Source: Candidatus Gastranaerophilales bacterium (GTDB taxonomy: Bacteria > Cyanobacteriota > Vampirovibrionia > Gastranaerophilales > Gastranaerophilaceae). From it: a stretch of DNA of 60,775 nucleotides. A program made the position numbers and the translations under genes. The stretch lies in contig CANRHZ010000007.1 in NCBI GenBank assembly GCA_947630535.1, positions 1 through 60,775 on the forward strand, given 5' to 3'. Each line of letters begins with the position of its first letter. Positions within the stretch are counted from its first letter, which is position 1. Shown here piece by piece: positions 17,650 through 26,346 of this stretch. Under the pieces are notes generated by a model, which was not told where the DNA came from, searched no databases, and saw only the letters and a list, made by a program, of their open reading frames with translations.

Positions 17650-18546
17650 ATGAACGGTAAAATCAGATTAATTACGGGACTTGGAAATAAAGACGTAAAC
17701 AAAGTCAAAGACCTTGTTTTGTTATGGGCAAATGCGGGGGTTGATGCTTTTGATATGTCCCCGTTTGTTATAGTGGATGTCCAAAAGTACCTTGTTGAGA
17801 TGGGAGAAAACTTAAACAAGTTTGATTTTTGCGTTTCAATCCCAATTCTTGGGGATATACACGGGAGAAAGGCAAAAATAAATAAAGATAAGTGCCAAAG
17901 GTGTAATATATGCGCAAGGTCCTGCATTCAAAAGGCGATTAATCCCCCCGTTGTCGATAAAGAAAGGTGTATAGGATGCGCCCACTGTAAGAGAATATGC
18001 AAGTTTAATGCAATTGAAATGTATGATGATGTTAACAACGATTTTGAAATGCTTCTAAAGACGAATGCAAAAATTGATACGGTTGAGTTGCATATTTCTC
18101 TCAAAGATAAAGAACAGGTAAAAAAACAGTTTAAAAAATTGGTTGGTGCGGCAAAAGGAAGATGCAAAAGAATAAGCGTATGTTTTAGCAGAGAACACTA
18201 TTCAAATTCAGATACAAAAGAGCTCCTTAAAGAATTGAAAGAACTTGCAAGAGGGTTTTTATTTGTTGTCCAAACTGACGGAAACCCTATGAATAACGGA
18301 ATAAATACTATAAAAGGCACGATAGAAGCGGTTGCATTCGGAATTTATGTTAAAAGTTTGGGGTATAACGTAATCTTATCGGGCGGAACAAACGAATTTA
18401 CCGCAAAACTTGCGCATGATGCGGGGTTAGAATGTGCAATATCATACGGAAGCTATGCAAGAAAATTAACCGAAAATATGGATAAAGAGCAGGCAATAAA
18501 AACGATAAGCAGTTTTATAAGCAAAACAAAAGAATACTTGAGATGA
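17650..18546 (+). CDS. ldpA: LdpA-like iron-sulphur protein (cyanobacterial circadian-input homologue)
   Basis: The 298-residue protein has two [4Fe-4S] ferredoxin motifs in its middle, CQRCNICARSC (about 82-92) and CIGCAHCKRIC (about 106-116). They lie between an N-terminal part (LITGLGNKDVNKVKDLVLLWANAG) quoted only in outline and a C-terminal domain with VVQTDGNPMNNGI and ILSGGTNEFT. This order, and the QTDGxPM and GGTN motifs, match from memory the cyanobacterial protein LdpA, a redox-active Fe-S protein that modulates the period of the Kai clock. No Kai genes are present here, so the role must be clock-independent. It sits between lysC and tilS with almost no spacing. Confidence 0.7.
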   Translation: MNGKIRLITGLGNKDVNKVKDLVLLWANAGVDAFDMSPFVIVDVQKYLVEMGENLNKFDFCVSIPILGDIHGRKAKINKDKCQRCNICARSCIQKAINPPVVDKERCIGCAHCKRICKFNAIEMYDDVNNDFEMLLKTNAKIDTVELHISLKDKEQVKKQFKKLVGAAKGRCKRISVCFSREHYSNSDTKELLKELKELARGFLFVVQTDGNPMNNGINTIKGTIEAVAFGIYVKSLGYNVILSGGTNEFTAKLAHDAGLECAISYGSYARKLTENMDKEQAIKTISSFISKTKEYLR

Positions 18547-19850
18547 TAAAGTCAACAAATGCGTTCATAAAGAAATATAACCTTGTGGGCAAAAAAATCG
18601 GAGTAGGGCTATCGGGCGGGATAGATAGCGTTGTTTTAACTTATATTTTATCAAAAATAAAGGGAATTGAAGTTGTCGTATTGCATCTAAATCACAATTG
18701 GAGAGGAATTGAATCAAAAGAAGATGAAAAATTTTCTTTTGAATTTGCAAAAAAACTCGGCCTTGAATTTTATTCTGAAACTCTTGATAAAAGCCTAAAA
18801 AAAACAGAAACTAATGCAAGAGAATACAGATACGATTTTTTTGCCCGTGCAAAAGATAAATTGGGACTGGATGCAATATTTCTTGCCCATAATAAAAATG
18901 ACAAAACAGAAACCCTTATTTATAGGCTATCTAAAGGAACGGGGCCAAGAGGGCTTTTGTCCATACCTGCCGTTAGAGATTTTTATTACAGACCCCTCAT
19001 TGATTTTGAAAGGTCCGAAATTGAAAGTTTTGCAAAAGAAAATAACTTGAGCTATAGAATTGATAAATCAAACTTTGATACAAAATACAAAAGAAATCTT
19101 ATAAGAAGCGATATTCTCCCTCTTTTAAAAAAAATTAATCCAAACGTCATAAATTCAATTTCAAGCTTTATAAAAGTAAACGAGATGAACCAAAAAATCG
19201 TTGACGATTATGTTGATGAAAAAATCAAAACTATAAAAACCGAAGAAAAATATGACAGAAAAGTATTTTTAAAATTAAATAAAGAGGTTCAATTTGAAAT
19301 TATAAACAGGATTTTACAGGGGGTTGTTAAAACAAGAGATTTTAAAACGGTGGAAAAAATTCTTAATTTTATTCTTTCTCACTCATCTTCAAAAATTTCA
19401 ATAAACAACGATACATTTTTAAAAGTTTATGCAGACAGGTTTTATATTGTTCAAAACAAAAAAAACGAATATCTTGAATGTGATTTAAAAGTCGGAGAAA
19501 ATAATTTTTTAAATTATACTTTCATAATTGAAAAATCCCCCGCTCCAAAAGTTTTTCCAAACAACAATTCAAATATTCAATATGTAAATCTTGATTTTGA
19601 TAATCCCTATAAATTAAGAACAAAAAAGGCGGGGGATAAAATTCTTCCCTTTAAATCAAAGACATCTCAAAAACTTAAAACTTTTTTAATAAAGAAAAAA
19701 ATTCCGTTGGAGCAAAGGGATAAAATTCCTTTTATTGCACTATCGGATGAGGTTTTATTTATACCTTTTATTATGGTGTCGGATAAATTAAAAGTTGGGG
19801 AAAACCAAAGTGAATGTTATAAAGTTACTGTTAGGGGAAGTGAAAAATGA
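18543..19850 (+). CDS. tilS: tRNA(Ile)-lysidine synthase
   Basis: TilS converts C34 of tRNA-Ile(CAU) to lysidine with ATP, so the tRNA reads AUA. The 435-residue protein has the PP-loop GVGLSGGIDSVVL, LHLNHNWRG, HNKNDKTETLIYRLSKG and a C-terminal TilS domain (KKAGDKILPFKSKTSQKLKTF in part). AUA codons (ATA) are very common in this window, so the enzyme is important here. It overlaps ldpA and hpt by 4 bases each; tilS-hpt is a common pair. Confidence 0.93.
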   Translation: MIKSTNAFIKKYNLVGKKIGVGLSGGIDSVVLTYILSKIKGIEVVVLHLNHNWRGIESKEDEKFSFEFAKKLGLEFYSETLDKSLKKTETNAREYRYDFFARAKDKLGLDAIFLAHNKNDKTETLIYRLSKGTGPRGLLSIPAVRDFYYRPLIDFERSEIESFAKENNLSYRIDKSNFDTKYKRNLIRSDILPLLKKINPNVINSISSFIKVNEMNQKIVDDYVDEKIKTIKTEEKYDRKVFLKLNKEVQFEIINRILQGVVKTRDFKTVEKILNFILSHSSSKISINNDTFLKVYADRFYIVQNKKNEYLECDLKVGENNFLNYTFIIEKSPAPKVFPNNNSNIQYVNLDFDNPYKLRTKKAGDKILPFKSKTSQKLKTFLIKKKIPLEQRDKIPFIALSDEVLFIPFIMVSDKLKVGENQSECYKVTVRGSEK

Positions 19851-20371
19851 AAAATTTAAAGGTGCTTATATATGAAGATGAACTTTTAAAAAAAATAAAA
19901 GAATTATCGGACAGGATAAATGCTTATTACGGTGAGGATGAACCGCTTACTGTTATTTGTGTTTTAAAAGGGGCGGTTATGTTCTTTAGCGAACTTGTAA
20001 AACACTTAAAAATGCCGATAAAAATGGAATTTGTAAGCTTATCAAGCTACGGCTGCTCAATGGAATCTTCAGGCAAGGTTTCAGCTATAAATATGTCCCT
20101 TCCTCCCTTAGAAAATGAAAAAGTTCTTGTAGTGGAAGATATTATGGACACGGGCCTTACTTTAAGATTTTTGCTTGATTACCTTGAAACAAAGTGCAAA
20201 GTAAAAGATGTTAAACTTGCCGTTATGTTTGATAAAAAGTGCAAAAGAAAATATAACCTTAAACCTGACTTTTTTGCATTTGAAGCGGACGATAAATTTA
20301 TCGTCGGGTTTGGTCTTGATTATGATGAAAAGTACAGAAATATTCCTTACATAGGTTATTTTGAGGATTAG
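19847..20371 (+). CDS. hpt: Hypoxanthine phosphoribosyltransferase
   Basis: Salvages hypoxanthine and guanine to IMP and GMP using PRPP. The 174-residue protein has the PRPP-binding motif VLVVEDIMDTGLTL at about 94-107, CVLKGAVMFFSELV and the flexible-loop segment SLSSYG. The length is typical. It overlaps tilS by 4 bases. In many bacteria ftsH follows tilS-hpt; here the next gene is an FtsH-like AAA+ ATPase without a protease domain. Confidence 0.92.
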   Translation: MKNLKVLIYEDELLKKIKELSDRINAYYGEDEPLTVICVLKGAVMFFSELVKHLKMPIKMEFVSLSSYGCSMESSGKVSAINMSLPPLENEKVLVVEDIMDTGLTLRFLLDYLETKCKVKDVKLAVMFDKKCKRKYNLKPDFFAFEADDKFIVGFGLDYDEKYRNIPYIGYFED

Positions 20372-20432
20372 CAAAAAAATACTTTTAGGATTTTTTTATG
20401 ACTGTACAAAAGATAACAGGTTAAAAGCCGTT

Positions 20433-21842
20433 TTGAAAATTAATTCTATAAATAATATAACATTCGGGTATTCCAAAAAAAGCCAAAAATATTTAGACGA
20501 GCACATTTCAACACTTGATAACAAGTGTTTGGCAAAAAGTCTTAAAGAGTGTTCTAAAGTATGTAACGATACCGAATACAGGATAAAAAGTCTTGAGAAA
20601 GGCAAGCATATTTCCAATTTTCTTTTGAATGATACATATTCTTCCATGAAGGATATACTTATATCAATGAAAGCTGCCCTTTTGGATCAGATTGCAAGCT
20701 TGTTTGAAGATTGTGATGACTATATAAAATCGGAATACGATTACTATTCATCATCTCTTAAAAAATGCAAAAATAAAGAGGGCAATTGGAGAGAAGGATA
20801 TATAAAAGAACTTAAATACTGGAATTTTGACTTAGGTAAAACCCAAGAAGAAATTGATGAAGAAATAGAACAAACAAAAAATGAAAAGAAAACAACAGAA
20901 CAGGCGACCGATTCTGACAAAAATAAAGATGAGCTTGAGCATATTGTTAAAATTTCCGAAAAAAAAGAGGATGCAATCCCTCTAAAAAAGGAAGGGCTAA
21001 ACGGTATAACCCTGCGTGATGTTGTGGGGATGGATGAGCTTAAAAAAGAGCTGACAGAATATATTGTAGAACCCCTTAAAGACCCTAAACAAGCTGAGCT
21101 TGACAGAATAGAATACGGGATTGAAATGCCAAAAGGTATTTTGTTATACGGCCCTCCGGGGTGCGGTAAAACCTATATAGTTGATGCAATTTCAAACGAA
21201 ACCGATATACCTGTGTATCAGTTAAGCGTTGCAGACCAGGGGTCAAAATACGTTAATGAAACTTCAAAAAATATAAAAAAGATGTTTGATGCGGTTATAT
21301 CGAGTACCAAAGAATCAAATTCTCCCGCTTTTATTTTCATGGATGAGATGGATTCTATTACAAAAAACAGAAGCCAAAGGCAGAACGGTGAAGATATAAA
21401 AACCGTTGCAACCCTTTTAAGTTCTATAGAGGACGCACAAAAAAACAATGTTATTGTAATTGGCGCATCAAACAAATACTATTTAATTGACCCTGCAATA
21501 AGACGACGTTTTGATTTAAAAAGCTATGTAGGATTACCCGATAAAGCCCAAAGGGCCGATATGCTAAGACATAACCTTTCAAATAAAACAAAGGCAAAAA
21601 ACCTTTTAAAAGACGATAGTGCAATAGAAAAAATTGCGGATGAAATGGAAGGTTATTCATACCATTCAATCAATATAATTGCAAATAACGCATCTAAAAG
21701 GGCAAAAGAAAGAAACAGAGCCGATATTTCAATAAAAGATTTTATAGCCGAATTAAGGGAAACCTCAGAAGAAAAGCAGAATGAAAGCGAATATAAAAAG
21801 GCAGATGAGAAAAAAATCGGTTTTATAAATAAAAATCTTTGA
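20433..21842 (+). CDS. AAA+ ATPase related to FtsH/CDC48-type modules, without protease domain
   Basis: The C-terminal two thirds form one AAA+ module: LRDVVGMDELKKEL, Walker A GPPGCGKT, Walker B FIFMDEMDS, arginine-finger region RRRFD and sensor 2 part. There is no HEXXH zinc protease motif. The N-terminal about 180 residues are Lys/Glu/Ser-rich and unrecognised. The first ATG is deep inside, so the start is uncommon: a TTG at 20361 overlapping hpt or, preferred, a TTG at 20433 giving MKINSINNITFGY, with AGG 12 bases before. An ATG with AGGA at 20398 is out of frame and stops after eight codons. Function unknown; probably an unfoldase or remodeller. Confidence 0.75.
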   Translation: MKINSINNITFGYSKKSQKYLDEHISTLDNKCLAKSLKECSKVCNDTEYRIKSLEKGKHISNFLLNDTYSSMKDILISMKAALLDQIASLFEDCDDYIKSEYDYYSSSLKKCKNKEGNWREGYIKELKYWNFDLGKTQEEIDEEIEQTKNEKKTTEQATDSDKNKDELEHIVKISEKKEDAIPLKKEGLNGITLRDVVGMDELKKELTEYIVEPLKDPKQAELDRIEYGIEMPKGILLYGPPGCGKTYIVDAISNETDIPVYQLSVADQGSKYVNETSKNIKKMFDAVISSTKESNSPAFIFMDEMDSITKNRSQRQNGEDIKTVATLLSSIEDAQKNNVIVIGASNKYYLIDPAIRRRFDLKSYVGLPDKAQRADMLRHNLSNKTKAKNLLKDDSAIEKIADEMEGYSYHSINIIANNASKRAKERNRADISIKDFIAELRETSEEKQNESEYKKADEKKIGFINKNL

Positions 21843-21893
21843 TTATTTTTAAAATTAAACTATATAGTTGATTTTTAAGATGCTCTAATTGTG

Positions 21894-21899
21894 CATAAT
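21894..21899 (+). promoter_or_regulatory. -10-like box before the small ORF at 21909
   Basis: CATAAT nine bases before the ATG; a TTGATT lies 20 bases further upstream, which is longer spacing than usual. No ribosome site. Confidence 0.3.
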
Positions 21900-21908
21900 A
21901 GCTATATT

Positions 21909-22085
21909 ATGAACAAGAATGAACAATACCTCATTAATTATCTTTCATACGGCAAATACGAGCAAAAAAAACTTACAAACTCCCTCATTAAATTTCTTTT
22001 AGAAAAAGGAAAAACTTTTTCTTTTAGCGAATTAAATCCCGTTTGTAACATTATTGACGAATTGGAATTTTTTGAAAATATCTAG
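21909..22085 (+). CDS. Small hypothetical protein (58 aa)
   Basis: A short frame from ATG 21909, between the AAA+ gene and the cyclase gene, encoding a mostly hydrophilic helical protein (NEQYLINYLSYGKYEQ...). No ribosome site; a -10-like box lies nine bases before it. It has no recognisable domain. It ends one base before the -10 box of the cyclase gene. It may be a genuine small protein or a chance frame. Confidence 0.4.
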   Translation: MNKNEQYLINYLSYGKYEQKKLTNSLIKFLLEKGKTFSFSELNPVCNIIDELEFFENI

Positions 22086-22091
22086 TATAAT
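22086..22091 (+). promoter_or_regulatory. -10 box of the CHASE2-GGDEF gene
   Basis: TATAAT eight bases before the ATG at 22100, with TTGGAA at 22062-22067 (18-base spacing). There is no room for an untranslated leader. Confidence 0.5.
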
Positions 22092-22099
22092 TGCTCATT

Positions 22100-23890
22100 A
22101 TGAAAGAAAAGCTGATTAAAAATATAAAAACCGCTCTTACAGTAATTTTAATTATAGTGCTTGTCGGGTTTTGTTTTAAACTCTTTAATATAAAAGAACT
22201 TCTTAATGAAGCCGAAAATAAAACTTTTGATTTAAGACAACAGATAATATCTAAATATAAAACCCCAAATAAAGATATAGTAATCTTATCGGTTGATGAC
22301 CCCAGTTATGAATACATTGTTTCAACATACGGCGCATGGCCTCTGCCAAGAGATTTTTGGGCAAAACTATCCGATAGAATGGAAAAAGTTAACCCTAAGG
22401 CAATTGTTTTTGACCTTCTTTTTGTTCAAAACTTTAAGGCATTCGGTAATACGGACAAATATTTGAGTGATGTTATAAATTCAAACAAAAATATCTATGT
22501 TTCAATGAACTTCGATAATCAAAATCAAGAAGTAAGAAAACCCATAGATTTACCATCCTCGCTTGAAACAACGGTCGAGGGGAATAAAAAACTTTTATTA
22601 AATGCCCCGACCATTAACTATACCAATGTAAGAAGCATTTTGCCCGAGCTTATGAGGGGGACGGATAATATTGGCTTTATTAACATTTCAAGAGATCAAG
22701 ACGGTGTTATAAGAAGTAATTTGCCCTTATTTGTGTACAAAAATAAAATATATAAGCACCTTACTTTGCTTGTCGGGCTTGATATATTGAATTTAAATTC
22801 AAATAAACTGAACATAAAAGGCGATACCGTTTATTTATCAAAGGAAAGAAAAATTCCCCTTGATAAAGACGGAAAATGCTACCTTAACTGGTACGGGACT
22901 TTAGGCACATTTAAGTATATTCCTTTGTATAAAGTTGATAAGGCAATAAATGAAAATGATATTTCCTTTTTAAAAGAGAACTTTAAAGACAAAATAGTAT
23001 ATATCGGAACTACAACAACAAGTCTTTCGGATGTAAAATCCACCCCTCTTTCTCAAAGATATCCGGGGGTTGAAATCCATGCAACCTTTTTAAATAATAT
23101 TTTGGATAATAACTTCATCAAAAAAACCCCTTTAGCCATTGATTTTTGCGTGTCTGTATTCCTTATAATTTTAACCGCACTCATTGTAATAAGGTCAAAA
23201 TTTGTTTCATATTCAATTATAAGCACGGTTTTAATTGCCGTTTTATATTCGCTTCTAACCGTTCTTTTGATGCACTCGTTTAATTTATGGATTGCCCTTA
23301 TTATGCCCGTGGTATCTATTGTTGCCTCAATTACAATTTCTTATGCGATAAAATACATTGTAACTTCAAGGGACTATGAACACACATACAAACTTGCCGT
23401 AACTGACGGGCTTACCGATATGTACAACCACAGGTACTTTCAGGAACAGATGAAACAAAATATTGAAAACTCAAAAAGATACAATACCCCGTTTTCATTG
23501 ATTATGGTGGATATTGATTTCTTTAAAAAGTTCAATGATACATACGGACACCAATCCGGTGATGCCGTTTTAAGACAGGTTGCAACAACAATTAAGAAAA
23601 ATATACGCTCTACCGATATTCCATGCAGATACGGCGGAGAAGAAATGAGTGTTATTTTAACAAATACAAAAAAAGAAGAAGCCGCAATTGTTGCGCAAAA
23701 AATTTGTGAAGCCGTAAGGGAAAGAGAATTTGAGCTTGCAACCGGAGATTGGACGCATGTTACAATTTCTCTCGGGGTCGCAACTATGCCCGAGAACGGA
23801 AGTGATGCTCAAGAGCTCATTGAATATGCGGATAAATGCCTTTATGTTGCAAAAGAAAACGGCAGAAATCAGGTAGTATCAGAAATATAG
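22100..23890 (+). CDS. CHASE2-domain diguanylate cyclase
   Basis: A 596-residue membrane protein. After an N-terminal membrane helix (about 8-28) comes an extracytoplasmic CHASE2 sensor domain (about 35-335; DIVILSVDDPSYEYI, AIVFDLLF, GFINISRDQDGVIR), then three membrane helices (about 345-420) and a GGDEF domain over the last 165 residues with DGLTDMYNHRYF and active-site loop RYGGEEM. GGEEM is a functional variant of GGDEF, so it should make cyclic di-GMP in response to an outside signal. An RxxD inhibitory site was not noted before GGEEM. An in-frame TTG at 22091 lies inside the promoter, so the start is ATG 22100. Confidence 0.9.
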   Translation: MKEKLIKNIKTALTVILIIVLVGFCFKLFNIKELLNEAENKTFDLRQQIISKYKTPNKDIVILSVDDPSYEYIVSTYGAWPLPRDFWAKLSDRMEKVNPKAIVFDLLFVQNFKAFGNTDKYLSDVINSNKNIYVSMNFDNQNQEVRKPIDLPSSLETTVEGNKKLLLNAPTINYTNVRSILPELMRGTDNIGFINISRDQDGVIRSNLPLFVYKNKIYKHLTLLVGLDILNLNSNKLNIKGDTVYLSKERKIPLDKDGKCYLNWYGTLGTFKYIPLYKVDKAINENDISFLKENFKDKIVYIGTTTTSLSDVKSTPLSQRYPGVEIHATFLNNILDNNFIKKTPLAIDFCVSVFLIILTALIVIRSKFVSYSIISTVLIAVLYSLLTVLLMHSFNLWIALIMPVVSIVASITISYAIKYIVTSRDYEHTYKLAVTDGLTDMYNHRYFQEQMKQNIENSKRYNTPFSLIMVDIDFFKKFNDTYGHQSGDAVLRQVATTIKKNIRSTDIPCRYGGEEMSVILTNTKKEEAAIVAQKICEAVREREFELATGDWTHVTISLGVATMPENGSDAQELIEYADKCLYVAKENGRNQVVSEI

Positions 23891-23939
23891 TTTTTGTAAA
23901 GCAAAATTTAAAATTAAGCAAAAATAGTTTATTTTATGG

Positions 23940-23945
23940 TAAAAT
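23940..23945 (+). promoter_or_regulatory. Extended -10 box of the lptC-lptA unit
   Basis: TGGTAAAAT (TG, one base, TAAAAT), nine bases before the lptC ATG at 23955; no ribosome site before that ATG. Confidence 0.45.
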
Positions 23946-23954
23946 CTCCTTGTT

Positions 23955-24548
23955 ATGACAAATAAAAAGAAGATTTACATAATACTTTTTTCGGTTATAT
24001 TTTTAATTTGTCTTTTTGGTTTTTTATGGTCTTTTACCGTAACCAAAGAATTAAGAAAGCCTGACGGAAAAAACAGTGTTAAAAAGCAGGTTGTTACCGT
24101 TACTAATTTGATTTTAACGGAAACCAAGGAAGGCAAGATATACTGGGAATTGTACGCATCAAAAGGAAGTTATGATTCAAAGGCGGGTGATGTTATCCTT
24201 CAAAACGCTACGGGAAACTTCTATAACGATAATAATGAAGTCGTATTGAGCTTTGAGTCGGATGTTGGAACGTACTTTGAGAATACAAAAAAAATTGTCT
24301 TAAAAGGGCACACCCTTGTTGTCGCTCATGACGGCTCTGCCATAAGAGCAGACGAGATAGCATTCACCGGTCAGGAAGATGATATTGTTGCAAGGGGAAA
24401 TGTTATCGTAAATCGAAACGACGATTTTATATCTACTGCGGATGAAGCAAGATTTAACAGTGAGCTTACTTTTTTTGAAATAAAAGGAAAAACGGAAACA
24501 AACGTTTATACCAAAGAAGGGCTCAAAACTCAGGAATTGATTAATTAG
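23955..24548 (+). CDS. lptC: LPS export protein LptC
   Basis: LptC is anchored in the inner membrane and passes LPS from LptBFG to LptA. The 197-residue protein has one N-terminal membrane helix (about 7-27) and a periplasmic beta-jellyroll with YWELYASKGSYDSKAGDVIL and the pattern SAIRADEIAFTG...ARGNVIV characteristic of LptC/OstA folds. lptA follows after 8 bases. Confidence 0.82.
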   Translation: MTNKKKIYIILFSVIFLICLFGFLWSFTVTKELRKPDGKNSVKKQVVTVTNLILTETKEGKIYWELYASKGSYDSKAGDVILQNATGNFYNDNNEVVLSFESDVGTYFENTKKIVLKGHTLVVAHDGSAIRADEIAFTGQEDDIVARGNVIVNRNDDFISTADEARFNSELTFFEIKGKTETNVYTKEGLKTQELIN

Positions 24549-24556
24549 GGGATAAA

Positions 24557-25519
24557 ATGAAAAAGACAGTTCTTTCAATTTTAATTTTAATATCTGTGAT
24601 AATTCCCGTTTATGCGGAAGGCGGGGTTGTAATTGAAGCAAAAAAACAACAAATACAACTGGACCAAAATAAAGGGTTCTTTTCGGGGGATGTTAAAGTC
24701 ACCGTTGGTGATGTTACCGTTCAATCTCCGAGGGCCGAATTAAAACTTGACCCCAAAACCAAAAAACCTTCGCTTGCCGTATTTTATGATAACCCGTACG
24801 CTTTTCAAAACAAAGACAATAAAAAGCATGAAATAAAATCAAGAATAATGAAAGTATCTCTGATAAAAAAGAGTATTCTTGCCGAAGGAAACACCCAATC
24901 AATTATGATGAAAGACCGTCAGCCTGTTGTTACAATAAATTCAGACGTTCAACAGTACGATACAAACACAAAACTTATGAGAGCAAAGGGTTCCGTTATT
25001 GTTCATTACGGCGACGTTGAAACATTTTCCGAGAATGCAAGCGCAATTATTGATAAAGAAGGGAACGTAAAAGACCTTAAGCTCGAAAATAATGTTGTAA
25101 TAAAAGAAGGCGTAAATGTTCTTAAGGGAAACAAATTTGAATATGTTTCATCAAGAGAAGAATATTACCTTACGGGAAACACCTCATCCGATATTACTTT
25201 TGAGGACGGTACAAGGCTTTTTGTTAAATCCCGATATCAACAGTATAACAGACTTACAAATAACATAGTTGCAGGGGGAGATGTAAAGGTTAACTTTAAA
25301 GACTATGTAGCGGAAGGCCCCAAGGCTCAACTTTTTGTTGAACCAAAAACTCAAAAACCAAAAGAGGTTATTTTTACGGGACGCTCCAAAATAACTCAAG
25401 GGGGAAGCACCGTTGAGGCGGACAGAATAAGAATGACAATGAACCCGAAAGAATTTTTTGCGGACGGAAACGTCAAAACAAGTATACAAGGAAACGACTC
25501 TATGGAGATTATGCCATAA
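24557..25519 (+). CDS. lptA: LptA/OstA-like periplasmic LPS transport protein
   Basis: The 320-residue protein has a Sec signal peptide (residues 1-20, ending PVYA) and two OstA-type segments: KKQQIQLDQNKGFFSGDVKV near the N-terminus and YQQYNRLTNNIVAGGDVKV near the C-terminus, with VEADRIRM. LptA bridges the periplasm for LPS. It is longer than E. coli LptA (185), so it may be an extended bridge or a fused pair of jellyrolls. GGGG ribosome site before the ATG; lpxI follows directly. Confidence 0.82.
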   Translation: MKKTVLSILILISVIIPVYAEGGVVIEAKKQQIQLDQNKGFFSGDVKVTVGDVTVQSPRAELKLDPKTKKPSLAVFYDNPYAFQNKDNKKHEIKSRIMKVSLIKKSILAEGNTQSIMMKDRQPVVTINSDVQQYDTNTKLMRAKGSVIVHYGDVETFSENASAIIDKEGNVKDLKLENNVVIKEGVNVLKGNKFEYVSSREEYYLTGNTSSDITFEDGTRLFVKSRYQQYNRLTNNIVAGGDVKVNFKDYVAEGPKAQLFVEPKTQKPKEVIFTGRSKITQGGSTVEADRIRMTMNPKEFFADGNVKTSIQGNDSMEIMP

Positions 25520-26338
25520 ATGAATATAACGCTTGAACATAAACAATGCCTTATTGCAGGGGACGGCATTTTACCCGTTAAGATGGCACAAAATGCAAAA
25601 GAAAACGGATTTGAAGTTGTTGCAATATCATTTTCTTCCGATAACTTAAGGGAGCTTCAGAAATACTGCTCCAAAGTATATTCCTATAGCCCAGGGCAGG
25701 TTAACACAATAACAAAGACTCTTATTGAAGAAAACATAAAACAACTTACTTTCTTAGGAAAGGTTTCAAAAACCATGCTCTTAAAACGTCCGAAACTTGA
25801 ACCAAGAGCAATTGAACTTTTAAAAGAAACCCCCAAATTAAATGATGATGCCATTATGCTCAAAATTATCGAGGAGATGGAAGGGGCAGGCATTACCATT
25901 TTGGATCAGACCATTTTTATAAAAAGTCTTATGGTACAAAAAGGTGTCTTAACCGCCTTGAAACCCACAGATGCTCAACTTTCGGATATCGAATACGGAT
26001 ATAAAACGGCAAAACAAATGGGAGAGCTTGATATAGGTCAATCCGTCGTTATGAAAGACAGGATGATACTTGCGGTTGAAGCAATAGAAGGCACCGACAA
26101 ATGTATTAAAAGAGGAGCAAAACTTGCAAGAAGAAAAGGAGCCGTTGTCGTTAAGGTTGCAAAACCAAAACAGGACAAAAGGTTTGATATTCCGACAGTC
26201 GGTCTTAAAACTCTTAAAACAATGAAAAAATACGGCGCAAACGTTCTTGCTCTTGAATCTGGCGAAACCATTATGGTTGGTCAGTCTGAAATGATTAAAT
26301 TTGCGGATAAAAACAATATTGTAATAATGGCATTTTAG
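25520..26338 (+). CDS. lpxI: UDP-2,3-diacylglucosamine pyrophosphatase LpxI
   Basis: LpxI hydrolyses UDP-2,3-diacylglucosamine to lipid X in the cytoplasm; it replaces the unrelated LpxH in many phyla. The 272-residue protein shows the DUF1009 pattern: LIAGDGILPVKMAQNAKENG, FLGKVSKTMLLKRP, MVQKGVLTALKPT and a C-terminal domain with VVMKDRMILAVEAIEGTD and RRKGAVVVKVAKP. The start follows the lptA stop with one base between. It is next to lpxB, which uses its product. Confidence 0.93.
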   Translation: MNITLEHKQCLIAGDGILPVKMAQNAKENGFEVVAISFSSDNLRELQKYCSKVYSYSPGQVNTITKTLIEENIKQLTFLGKVSKTMLLKRPKLEPRAIELLKETPKLNDDAIMLKIIEEMEGAGITILDQTIFIKSLMVQKGVLTALKPTDAQLSDIEYGYKTAKQMGELDIGQSVVMKDRMILAVEAIEGTDKCIKRGAKLARRKGAVVVKVAKPKQDKRFDIPTVGLKTLKTMKKYGANVLALESGETIMVGQSEMIKFADKNNIVIMAF

Positions 26339-26346
26339 GATTAGAA

